From Vulcanimicrobiota bacterium (GTDB lineage Bacteria > Vulcanimicrobiota > Vulcanimicrobiia > Vulcanimicrobiales > Vulcanimicrobiaceae), in the NCBI GenBank assembly GCA_030040695.1, contig JASHTE010000086.1, forward strand, positions 1 to 9,641: a stretch of DNA of 9,641 bases, given 5' to 3'. The translations under genes were made by a program, and so were the position numbers. Below the pieces are notes generated by a model, which saw only the letters and a list, made by a program, of their open reading frames with translations, was not told the DNA's origin and did no database searches. This document shows, piece after piece, positions 1 through 6,569 of the stretch (position 1 is its first letter; each line of letters opens with the position of its first letter).

Positions 1-639
1 GACATCGCCGACGAGCCCGGCCCGACTCGCGAGGAGCGCCTCGAGGGCCTGCGGGCCATCGCCGATGCGCTCGCGCACGTTCGCGACGAGGCGTACTCGA
101 GCGATGCCCCGTGGTTTCCCGCCGTGCAGCGCGCATTTTCGCGCTTCCCGATCGCAATCGGCGACGCGCTGCGCGTGATCGAAGCCTGTCGATCCGACGT
201 CGACGGCGTTACCTGCGAGAGCCTTGAAGACTTGGAACGATATTCGTCCTCGGTCGCGGGCACCGTTGGCCGATGCTCGATTGCGATTCTCGGTGCCTGG
301 GACGACGACTCGCTCGAGCGTGCGGAGCGCCTCGGTGTTGCGCTGCAGCTCACCAACGTGATCCGCGACGTCGAGAGAGATCATCGTATCGGACGCAGCT
401 ATCTGCCGAGTAAACTCGCGACGCTTCCCGATCGCGGACGCGCGGCGATCGCTGCGCGCGCACGCGAATGCTACGCCGAAGCGCGCGTCCTCGCACACCG
501 CCTCCCAAACGACGGCTCGCGGTTGGCAATTCTCCTTGCCGCCGATTTCTACGAAGGGATGATCGATGGTTCGCTCTCCTTGTGGGAGAGGTTGCGACGC
601 GCGGCACGCTGTATGAGGAAGGCGTACGTGGGGATGTAG
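1..639 (+). CDS. squalene/phytoene synthase family protein, 5'-truncated by window edge
   Basis: This is a trans-isoprenyl diphosphate synthase of the head-to-head class, which condenses two prenyl diphosphates such as FPP or GGPP. The frame is open from base 1, so the gene starts outside the window, and the GTG at 124 is an internal valine. The first visible residues, DIADEPG, are the end of the first aspartate-rich motif (DDxxDE). The second motif, NVIRDVERD followed by GRSYLP, has its aspartates at bases 367-369 and 379-381. Both bind the Mg-diphosphate in this family. About 212 residues are visible, and roughly 50-60 N-terminal residues are probably missing. The second motif looks more like HpnD or phytoene synthase than HpnC, but hopanoid and carotenoid roles cannot be separated without the upstream genes. 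The stop codon TAG at 637-639 lies inside the following tRNA gene. Confidence 0.9.
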   Translation, partial: DIADEPGPTREERLEGLRAIADALAHVRDEAYSSDAPWFPAVQRAFSRFPIAIGDALRVIEACRSDVDGVTCESLEDLERYSSSVAGTVGRCSIAILGAWDDDSLERAERLGVALQLTNVIRDVERDHRIGRSYLPSKLATLPDRGRAAIAARARECYAEARVLAHRLPNDGSRLAILLAADFYEGMIDGSLSLWERLRRAARCMRKAYVGM

Positions 640-705
640 CTCAGCTGGTAGAGCACCTGCTTTGCAAGCAGGGGGTCACGGGTTCGAGTCCCGTCATCTC
701 CACCA
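630..705 (+). tRNA. tRNA-Ala (anticodon TGC)
   Basis: A complete 76-base cloverleaf can be folded by eye. The acceptor stem GGGGATG (630-636) pairs with CATCTCC (695-701). It includes the G3:U70 wobble pair that is the identity signal for alanyl-tRNA synthetase. The anticodon stem CCTGC/GCAGG encloses loop TTTGCAA, giving anticodon TGC. The T arm is ACGGG-TTCGAGT-CCCGT, followed by discriminator A (702) and an encoded CCA (703-705). The first ten bases overlap the end of the upstream synthase gene, so U8-A9-G10 of the tRNA is also that gene's stop codon. No rho-independent terminator follows; the next gene begins 25 bases downstream, so a shared transcript is possible. Confidence 0.97.
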
Positions 706-730
706 ACGTCGTCAGAGGAGCGTGTTGCGC

Positions 731-1075
731 ATGGATAGGAAAGACGATACGCGTAAGGCGATCGAAGCGGCCGACGAGACGGGCCTCGTTGCCGACGAGG
801 AGCGCATCGATACCGCGGAGGCGTCGCTGCTCGCGCTCCGTTCATCGTTCCCGCGCGAGAGGCTGCACGCGGCGCTTCCGGCGACGCACGGTGCGCGCGC
901 GTCGGTCGACCGGTTGCAGGCCGAACTCGAAAAACCGGCTCCTCGGCGGCATGTGCTCGAGCGGGAGATCGAGTCATTGCGCTCGGTGCGTGAGCTGGAG
1001 GCGGTGATTGTGAATTGGTGGGACAGTCCGGTGACCCAGGGTATCGTCGACGAGCTGACGAGGATCGGGTTGTAA
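731..1075 (+). CDS. hypothetical small charged protein (114 aa)
   Basis: I do not recognise this protein. The ATG at 731 is chosen because a GAGGAG ribosome-binding sequence (715-720) lies 10 bases upstream; the frame also extends back into the tRNA, which cannot be coding. Codon use resembles the neighbours, with many G/C third positions, supporting a real gene. The protein is soluble, without membrane segment or signal peptide. It is rich in Glu, Arg, Ala and Leu, and probably helical, with a likely amphipathic or coiled-coil stretch at about residues 58-92. The C-terminal end (about 91-114) is less charged and has a Trp-Trp pair at 96-97. It lies between the tRNA and the ABC ATPase gene, 23 bases before the latter, so it may be transcribed with the exporter. 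No function is proposed. Confidence 0.65.
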   Translation: MDRKDDTRKAIEAADETGLVADEERIDTAEASLLALRSSFPRERLHAALPATHGARASVDRLQAELEKPAPRRHVLEREIESLRSVRELEAVIVNWWDSPVTQGIVDELTRIGL

Positions 1076-1098
1076 GCCGGCGCCGGAGCGAATAGCGC

Positions 1099-1821
1099 GT
1101 GCCTGCAGTTGAAGCCGAAGCGCTCACAAAGCGCTACAGCACCAATGTTGCGGTCGATGGAATCTCGTTCACCGTCGAGCGCGGCTCTCTCTTTGGTTTT
1201 CTTGGGCCCAACGGTAGCGGAAAGTCGACCACGGTGAGAATGCTCTGTGGTCTGCTCGCACCGAGTTCTGGAACGGCGCGTGTCGGTGGTCTCGATCCGA
1301 TGGAATCGGCGAAGCTACTGCATCATAAGATCGGCTACATGGCGCAAGGCTTTGCACTCTATCCCGATCTGTCGTGTGCGGAGAATCTCGAGTTCTGCGC
1401 TCGAGCGCAAGGGTTAAAAGCGGCCGATGCGCGCGAGAAGAAGCGGCACGTCGCCGAGCTCACCGGGGTCGGGCGCTACTATCACACGCGCGCGGCGCGC
1501 CTTTCAGGCGGCTGGCAGCGCAGGCTCGGACTGGCAGCGGCGTTGCTGCACGATCCGGAGGTGCTCTTCCTCGACGAGCCGACCGGCGGCGTCGATCCCG
1601 TTGCGCGACGGGAGCTCTGGGATCTCTTTGCCGAGATGGCGCAACAAGGCAAGACATTTTTCATTACGACGCACGACTTGGACGAGGCGCAGCATTGCTC
1701 GCGCGTCGGCTATCTGCTCGACGGCAACCTCTTGGCGTGCGGCTCCGTGGACGAGCTTCGGCGAGGTGAGCGCACGCTCGAGGACGGGCTCATCGCGCTC
1801 GTGAGGGGAAGGCGACGATGA
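1099..1821 (+). CDS. ABC-2 type exporter ATP-binding protein
   Basis: This is the ATPase of an ABC exporter, expected to act as a dimer on the cytoplasmic face of the permease encoded next. All core motifs are visible: Walker A GPNGSGKST (residues 36-44), Q-loop Gln83 (YMAQ), signature LSGGWQRR (135-142), Walker B VLFLDEP (155-161) with catalytic Glu160, D-loop near 166, and switch His192 (TTHD). The 240-residue length is normal for the drug/Na+-export type (CcmA, NatA or YbhF-like). The GTG at 1099 is the only reasonable start: an in-frame stop lies at 1093-1095 and no ATG precedes the Walker A motif. A GGAG at 1085-1088 gives 10-base spacing. The stop overlaps the permease start as ATGA. 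The substrate cannot be read from the sequence. Confidence 0.95.
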   Translation: MPAVEAEALTKRYSTNVAVDGISFTVERGSLFGFLGPNGSGKSTTVRMLCGLLAPSSGTARVGGLDPMESAKLLHHKIGYMAQGFALYPDLSCAENLEFCARAQGLKAADAREKKRHVAELTGVGRYYHTRAARLSGGWQRRLGLAAALLHDPEVLFLDEPTGGVDPVARRELWDLFAEMAQQGKTFFITTHDLDEAQHCSRVGYLLDGNLLACGSVDELRRGERTLEDGLIALVRGRRR

Positions 1822-2936
1822 GAGAAGCGTTCGACGCGAGCGGCTTGGGCGCGGTCATCTACAAAGAGGTGCGCCACATTCTACGCGAGCCGACGACGCT
1901 CGCGCTCATCATCGTGATGCCGCTCCTGCAACTGCTCATCTACGGGTACGCGATCAACCTGCATGTCCAGCACGTCCGCACGCTCTACGTCGATGAGGAC
2001 CGCAGCCGTATCTCAGCGGCGCTCGTGCACGCCGTGCGCCGCTCGCAGACGTTTGACGTCATAGGGAGCGCGAGCTCAGTGCCGGCGCTGGAGCACACGC
2101 TCGTCGCGGGAAGAGCGCGCGTGGGGTTCTTCATTCCGAAAGGCTTTGCGAAGAGCGTGGCCGGCTCGAGCCCTACGACCGTTCAAATGCTCGTCGACGG
2201 CTCCGACGCGAACGTCGCGCAGGCCGCCTACGCGGGAGCGGCTGCACTGACGCGAGCGATCTCCGAGCATATCGATCCGTTCGGTGAAAGCCCGCCGGTC
2301 GACATCCGACCGCGCACGCTCTTCAACCCTTCGCTGCGCACGCCGAACTTCTTGGTTCCCGGATTAATCGGGCTCGTTATGCAGAACGTGACGATCGTGT
2401 TGACGGCGCTCTCGATCGTTAACGAGCGCGAACGAGGCACGCTCGAGCAGCTCCGCGCAATGCCTATCGGCGCAGGAGCGATCGTGCTTGGAAAGTTGAT
2501 CCCGTACGGGCTCGTCGGCTTTCTTGACCTGCTCCTCGTGCTCTTCGCGATGCGCGCCGTCTTCAGCGTGCCGGTGGCCGGGAACGTGGCCCTGCTGCTC
2601 TCGCTCAGTGTTGCGTTCCTCATGACCGGCCTCGGGCTCGGTTTGCTCATCTCGACGGTGGCGCGCTCGCAACTGCAGGCGATCCTCATGACCGTCTTCT
2701 TGCTGATACCCTCATTCTTACTCTCGGGGATGTTCTTCGAGATCGACCAAATGCCGGCGCCGGCTCGAATCATCAGCTACGCGCTACCTATGACATACTT
2801 CCTCGAGATTCTGCGCGGTATCATCATTCGCGGTGCCGGGCTTTCAGACTTGTGGTTGCCCGCGGTGGTAACCGTCGCCTTCGGTGTCGGAACGCTCGCT
2901 TTGGCGAGCCTGCGCTTTGCGGCGAAGCCGACATAG
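1818..2936 (+). CDS. ABC-2 type transporter permease
   Basis: This is the membrane partner of the preceding ATPase (372 residues; YbhS/YhhJ-like ABC-2 permease). The topology is typical of the family. One N-terminal membrane segment (about 26-47) is followed by a large external domain (about 50-175), then five hydrophobic segments at roughly 178-200, 220-248, 255-282, 286-306 and 344-366. The cytoplasmic motif NERERGTLEQL (202-212), between the second and third segments, is characteristic of ABC-2 exporters, as is LSGMFFEIDQMP (302-313). Many YbhFSR-like loci carry two permease genes and an HlyD-like adaptor. Only one permease is present here, so it probably works as a homodimer. The ATG at 1818 overlaps the ATPase stop by four bases, implying translational coupling. 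The substrate is unknown; drugs, lipids or ions are all possible. Confidence 0.92.
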   Translation: MREAFDASGLGAVIYKEVRHILREPTTLALIIVMPLLQLLIYGYAINLHVQHVRTLYVDEDRSRISAALVHAVRRSQTFDVIGSASSVPALEHTLVAGRARVGFFIPKGFAKSVAGSSPTTVQMLVDGSDANVAQAAYAGAAALTRAISEHIDPFGESPPVDIRPRTLFNPSLRTPNFLVPGLIGLVMQNVTIVLTALSIVNERERGTLEQLRAMPIGAGAIVLGKLIPYGLVGFLDLLLVLFAMRAVFSVPVAGNVALLLSLSVAFLMTGLGLGLLISTVARSQLQAILMTVFLLIPSFLLSGMFFEIDQMPAPARIISYALPMTYFLEILRGIIIRGAGLSDLWLPAVVTVAFGVGTLALASLRFAAKPT

Positions 2937-2950
2937 CCGAAGGCTCGTAG

Positions 2951-2991
2951 AGGGGGGAGCCAACGAAGTGTTGCAGGTGCAGCGGAGATGA
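2951..2991 (+). promoter_or_regulatory. possible leader mini-ORF and displaced Shine-Dalgarno before sdhA
   Basis: The strongest purine-rich ribosome-binding sequence here, AGGGGGGAG (2951-2959), lies about 28 bases before the sdhA ATG, too far to serve it directly. It is well placed (8-base gap) for a GTG at 2968, which opens a seven-codon frame ending in TGA at 2989-2991. That TGA overlaps the sdhA ATG as ATGA. The local GGAG at 2984-2987 abuts the sdhA ATG and is too close to act. A short inverted repeat, GGCTC (2942-2946) with GAGCC (2957-2961), could mask the purine tract. The arrangement would fit translational coupling through a leader peptide, but chance is a real alternative. Confidence 0.25.
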
Positions 2992-4670
2992 TCTTCGACC
3001 ACGACGTGCTCGTCATCGGAGCGGGCCTCGCCGGGATGCGGTCCGCCTTGGAGGCCGCACGGAGCGGCGCCGATGTAGCGATCGTCTCGAAGGTACACCC
3101 CGTGCGAAGCCATTCAAACGCGGCACAGGGCGGAATCAACGCAGCGCTCGGCGAGGGTGACTCCTGGGAGTCTCACGCCTTCGACACGGTCAAGGGCAGC
3201 GATTACCTCGCCGATCAGGATGCAGTCGAGGTGATGTGCCAAGAGGCTCCCGGCGACATCATCGAGTTCGAGCACATGGGCTGCATCTTCTATAGAAATG
3301 AAGACGGGAGGCTCGGCACGCGAGCCTTCGGCGGCGCCTCGCAGGCGCGGACGTACTTCGTCGGCGACATCACCGGCCAGGCGCTGCTCATCACGCTCTA
3401 CGACCAAATTCTCAAGGCCGGCGTCAAGGTCTATGAGGAGTGGTTTGCGACGGCGTTCTACGTCGAAGACGGCGCGTGCGCCGGTGCAGTGGCGCTTGAG
3501 CTCATTACCGGCGAGTTGCACCTCTTGCGCGCAAAGGCGGTCATCGACGGAGCGGGAGGCGTCGGACGTCTCTATGAGCCGAGCACGAACGCGTTGATCT
3601 GTACCGGCGACGGTTACGCGCTTGCATATCGTGCAGGCGCGGCGCTCGCAGATATGTGCATGGTGCAGTACCATCCGACGACGTTGGCGGGAAGCGGCTT
3701 CCTCATGACCGAGGCCGCTCGCGGTGAGGGTGCGTATCTGCTCGACAAGAATGGCGATCGCTTCCTCAAGAAGTATGCGCCGACGAAGATGGAGCTCGCT
3801 GCGCGAGACGTCATCTCGCGCGCGGAGACACTCGAAATTGCTGCAGGCAACGGTATCGATGGGAACGTGCTGCTCGATTCGCGCCACCTCGGCCCCGACG
3901 TCATCTTGAAGAAGCTTCCGCAGATCCACGAGATGGCGCTCGACTACCTCGGCATCGACATGATCAAAGCGCCCGTTCCGGTGCGGCCGGGTATGCACTA
4001 CATGATGGGCGGCGTGAAAACCGACATCGACGGCGCGACGAAAGTGCCCGGTCTCTACGCGGCCGGAGAAGTCGCATGCGTCAGCGTTCACGGCGGCAAC
4101 CGGCTCGGTGCGAACTCCCTGCTCGACACCATCGTCTTCGGGCGGCGCAGCGGAAAAGCTGCGGCCGCGTACGCGAAGAGCGTCGAGCGCCCGCGAGGCG
4201 GCTCGGCCTTGCTGCGCTCGGAGCAGGAACGCCTCAGCGCGTTACTGGCGCGCCCGTACAAAGGCGAGACGCACGCGAAGGTGCGGCTCGACCTTGCAAC
4301 GATGATGGATAGGTACGTCGGCGTCTACCGCGACGATGAAGGCTTACGGAAAGCGCTCGAGGAGCTGAAGAGGCTGCGCCGGCGTTACGAGGACGTCGCG
4401 GTGGGCGATAAGGGACGCGTCTTCAATCAGGCACTGCAGTTCGTGCTCGAGCTCGGCTTCCTACTCGACTGCGCCGAACCCGTAATTCGCGAAGCCCTCA
4501 TGCGCACCGAGAGCCGCGGTGCGCACGCGCGTACGGATTACCCCGAGCGCAACGACGCGGAGTGGCTCAAGCACGTCTTGTTCACGTATCGCGGTCCAGA
4601 CGCCGAGCCCGGCGTCTCATATATGCCCGTCACGATCACGCGCTGGAAACCGGAGGTTCGCAGCTACTAG
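2988..4670 (+). CDS. sdhA: succinate dehydrogenase/fumarate reductase flavoprotein subunit
   Basis: This is the catalytic FAD subunit that interconverts succinate and fumarate. The N-terminal dinucleotide fold carries GAGLAG (residues 11-16). His42 in RSHSNAAQGG matches the histidine that binds FAD covalently in this family. Expected active-site residues are present: His229 (HPTT), Thr241 and Glu242 (LMTEAARGEG), Arg273 (LAARD), His337 (HYMMGG) and Arg372 (HGGNRLGANSLLD). The C-terminal SRGAHARTDYP motif (about 513-524) is also intact. The length of 560 is normal. There is no Tat signal, so the head should face the cytoplasm. The ATG at 2988 places the FAD motif close to the N-terminus, as usual in homologues. 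sdhB begins at the very next base after the stop. Reaction direction cannot be told from sequence; context with SdhE indicates a class E complex. Confidence 0.96.
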   Translation: MIFDHDVLVIGAGLAGMRSALEAARSGADVAIVSKVHPVRSHSNAAQGGINAALGEGDSWESHAFDTVKGSDYLADQDAVEVMCQEAPGDIIEFEHMGCIFYRNEDGRLGTRAFGGASQARTYFVGDITGQALLITLYDQILKAGVKVYEEWFATAFYVEDGACAGAVALELITGELHLLRAKAVIDGAGGVGRLYEPSTNALICTGDGYALAYRAGAALADMCMVQYHPTTLAGSGFLMTEAARGEGAYLLDKNGDRFLKKYAPTKMELAARDVISRAETLEIAAGNGIDGNVLLDSRHLGPDVILKKLPQIHEMALDYLGIDMIKAPVPVRPGMHYMMGGVKTDIDGATKVPGLYAAGEVACVSVHGGNRLGANSLLDTIVFGRRSGKAAAAYAKSVERPRGGSALLRSEQERLSALLARPYKGETHAKVRLDLATMMDRYVGVYRDDEGLRKALEELKRLRRRYEDVAVGDKGRVFNQALQFVLELGFLLDCAEPVIREALMRTESRGAHARTDYPERNDAEWLKHVLFTYRGPDAEPGVSYMPVTITRWKPEVRSY

Positions 4671-5684
4671 ATGCAGTTCACGATCGAGATCGGACGTTAT
4701 AATCCTGAGGGCAAGTACTCCGACGCAGTCTCTCGCGAGGAGGGCTATCCCCCGCCTTGGGACAAGGCACCGCCGCGCCGCTACCAAACGTATACCGTCG
4801 ATCTTCCCGAGCACGCGGTCGTGCTCGACGGACTCATAGCGATCCGCGAATATCAGGACGAGTCGCTCGCGGTTCGCTGCGCCTGCCGCAGCGCTATCTG
4901 CGGCTCGTGCGCGATGTGGATCAACGGCCACGCACACCTCGCCTGTAAGAGCAAGCTACAGGAGTTCACGAAGAACGGGAAGACACGCGTCGAGTCTCCG
5001 CCGTCGATGCCGGTGGTGCGCGATCTCGTTTGGGGCATGGATCCGTTTTGGCAGAAGCACCACGCCGTGACACCGTGGCTCGAGCCGAAGCAGCCCATGC
5101 CCGGGCCACGCGAGGAATATCGCGTGCCGAACGCAGCGATGGAGAATCTCATTCAAGAGGTGAGCTGCATCAGCTGCGGTTGCTGCCTCATGGACTGCGA
5201 GTCGTTCGCGATCAACGATCAGTTTCTCGGGCCGCATGCACTCGCGAAAGCCTACCGATACGCTGCCGATCCGAGAGATGCAACGGTCCAACAGCGTCTC
5301 GATCACGACGGTCACGGGGGCGGCATTTGGGATTGCACGCACTGTTACGAATGCGTGCAGCAGTGCCCGAAGGGCGTTGCGCCGCTCGACCAGATCCTCA
5401 AGCTACGCAAGATGGCCGTCGACGCCGGTTTTACGAAGAATCCCGGAACACGCCACGCCGATGCCTTCGCCGAGTCGGTGCGTGACAGCGGCAGGCTCAA
5501 CGAGCTGACGCTCATGCCCAAGTCGACCGGTTTCTTCAACATCGTCGGGCAGTTGCAAACGCTTCCCTCGGCGATCAACATGCTGCGCGCCGGCAAGCTG
5601 CCGCCGATCGTGCACCATAAGATCCCGGGCGTGCAGCGCATCAAGACGATTTTTCAGCGCGTCGGAGGGCGTTTCAAGAAGTGA
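4671..5684 (+). CDS. sdhB: succinate dehydrogenase/fumarate reductase iron-sulfur subunit (class E-like, extended)
   Basis: This subunit passes electrons from SdhA to SdhE. The [2Fe-2S] site uses Cys72, Cys77, Cys80 and Cys92 (CRSAICGSC...LAC), with an extra Cys70. The ferredoxin-like half has CISCGCCLMDC (166-176) and CTHCYECVQQCPKG (222-235). The canonical E. coli protein has Ile where Cys225 stands here, so the site that normally holds [3Fe-4S] has a fourth cysteine and probably binds [4Fe-4S], as known for class E enzymes. At 337 residues it is about 100 longer than E. coli SdhB. The extra length is an insertion near residues 12-38 and a C-terminal extension of about 90 residues. The ATG directly follows the sdhA stop; GGAGG at 4652-4656 may serve as ribosome-binding site. 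The stop overlaps the sdhE GTG. Confidence 0.95.
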   Translation: MQFTIEIGRYNPEGKYSDAVSREEGYPPPWDKAPPRRYQTYTVDLPEHAVVLDGLIAIREYQDESLAVRCACRSAICGSCAMWINGHAHLACKSKLQEFTKNGKTRVESPPSMPVVRDLVWGMDPFWQKHHAVTPWLEPKQPMPGPREEYRVPNAAMENLIQEVSCISCGCCLMDCESFAINDQFLGPHALAKAYRYAADPRDATVQQRLDHDGHGGGIWDCTHCYECVQQCPKGVAPLDQILKLRKMAVDAGFTKNPGTRHADAFAESVRDSGRLNELTLMPKSTGFFNIVGQLQTLPSAINMLRAGKLPPIVHHKIPGVQRIKTIFQRVGGRFKK

Positions 5685-6565
5685 AAGTTGCGTTCTATCC
5701 CGGCTGCGTCTCGAAAGGCGCGTGTCCGGAGCTCTACGTCTCGGCGAAGGCGATCGCTGAACCGCTCGGTCTCGAGCTCGAAGAACTGACCGAGGCACCG
5801 TGCACCGGCGCGGGTGTGCTCTCGGAACAAAATCCGGAGCTCGCGGACTCGCTAAACGGCCTCACACTCGCGATGGCCGAGAGCAAAGGCGCCGACGTCA
5901 TGACGATCTGCAGCACGTGCCAAGGCGTGCTCTCGAACCACAACTATCATCTGCAGAGGGACGCGGCACGACGAGAGAAGGTGAACGCGACGATCGGCGA
6001 TCAAGGCTATCGCTACGGCGGTAAGGCGAAGGTAAAGCATCTGCTCTGGATGCTCTTCGAGGACATCGGACTCGATCGCATTCGCGGCGCGATCAAACGC
6101 AAACTCACCGGCCTCAAGATCGCGCCCTTCTACGGCTGCTACATTCTACGCCCGGAGGAGTACTTGGGCCTGCGTGAGCGCCCCGAGCGCAAGACCTATC
6201 TCGAGCAACTAATTACGCTCGTCGGCGCCGAGCCGGTTGAGTACCGCGGTGCGACCAAGTGCTGCGGCTTCCCGATGTTGACGTTCAATCGCGAGAAGTC
6301 GCTGGCGATGGGCGGCTCGCACATTGTGGAGGCGAAGGAGAAGGGAGCCGACATGCTCGTAACTCCATGCCCGCTCTGTCACTTGAACCTCGACGGCCAG
6401 CAGCCCGACGCTGCCAAGGTACTGCGCAAGGATATCGGCGTGCCGATCTTCCACCTGCCGCAGCTCCTGGGCCTCGCCTTCGGCTTTTCGCCGGCCGAGC
6501 TACGCTTGAATCACCACGTGGTGCCGACCGCCTCAGCGCTCGAGAAGGTCGAGCTTAAGGTCTAG
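5681..6565 (+). CDS. sdhE: SdhE/HdrB-like CCG-domain subunit of class E succinate:quinone oxidoreductase
   Basis: This protein replaces the cytochrome b membrane anchor in class E complexes and resembles heterodisulfide reductase subunit B. It has two cysteine-rich CCG domains. The second is complete: Cys153 (YGC), Cys194-Cys195 (KCCGFP), Cys230 and Cys233 (PCPLC); it should bind a [4Fe-4S] cluster. The first has Cys9 (YPGC), Cys41 (PCTGAG), Cys77 and Cys80 (CSTC), but Pro40 stands where HdrB has the first Cys of the pair. From memory, cyanobacterial-type homologues share this single-cysteine form. No transmembrane segment is visible, so it would attach to the membrane peripherally and reduce quinone. 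The GTG at 5681 overlaps the sdhB stop as GTGA and is preceded by GGAGGG (5664-5669). The length of 294 is normal. It should not be confused with the unrelated FAD-assembly factor also named SdhE. Confidence 0.92.
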   Translation: MKVAFYPGCVSKGACPELYVSAKAIAEPLGLELEELTEAPCTGAGVLSEQNPELADSLNGLTLAMAESKGADVMTICSTCQGVLSNHNYHLQRDAARREKVNATIGDQGYRYGGKAKVKHLLWMLFEDIGLDRIRGAIKRKLTGLKIAPFYGCYILRPEEYLGLRERPERKTYLEQLITLVGAEPVEYRGATKCCGFPMLTFNREKSLAMGGSHIVEAKEKGADMLVTPCPLCHLNLDGQQPDAAKVLRKDIGVPIFHLPQLLGLAFGFSPAELRLNHHVVPTASALEKVELKV

Positions 6566-6569
6566 AGCA

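Noticed and set aside
592..617. Possible tRNA promoter: TTGCGA (592-597) and TATGAG (612-617)
   Set aside because: The spacer is only 14 bases and the matches are modest; the region is coding sequence, so this is not strong enough to list.
468..1007. Plus-strand open frame crossing the tRNA, 179 codons
   Set aside because: It translates the tRNA-Ala as VAQLVEHLLCKQGVTGSSPV, a familiar false-protein signature from tRNA sense frames; the real genes lie in other frames.
549..1127. Minus-strand open frame of 192 codons
   Set aside because: It contains GDDGTRTRDPLLAKQ, the well-known artefact of translating a tRNA antisense strand, and it lies opposite genes with better support.
2937..2987. GGCTC/GAGCC inverted repeat after the permease gene as a terminator
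   Set aside because: The stem is only 5 bp with a 10-base loop and no T-run; it was kept only as a possible mask of the ribosome-binding tract.
3114..4091. Long minus-strand open frame (325 codons) opposite sdhA
   Set aside because: High GC and codon bias of sdhA create long antisense frames; sdhA has full family motifs and this frame has none.
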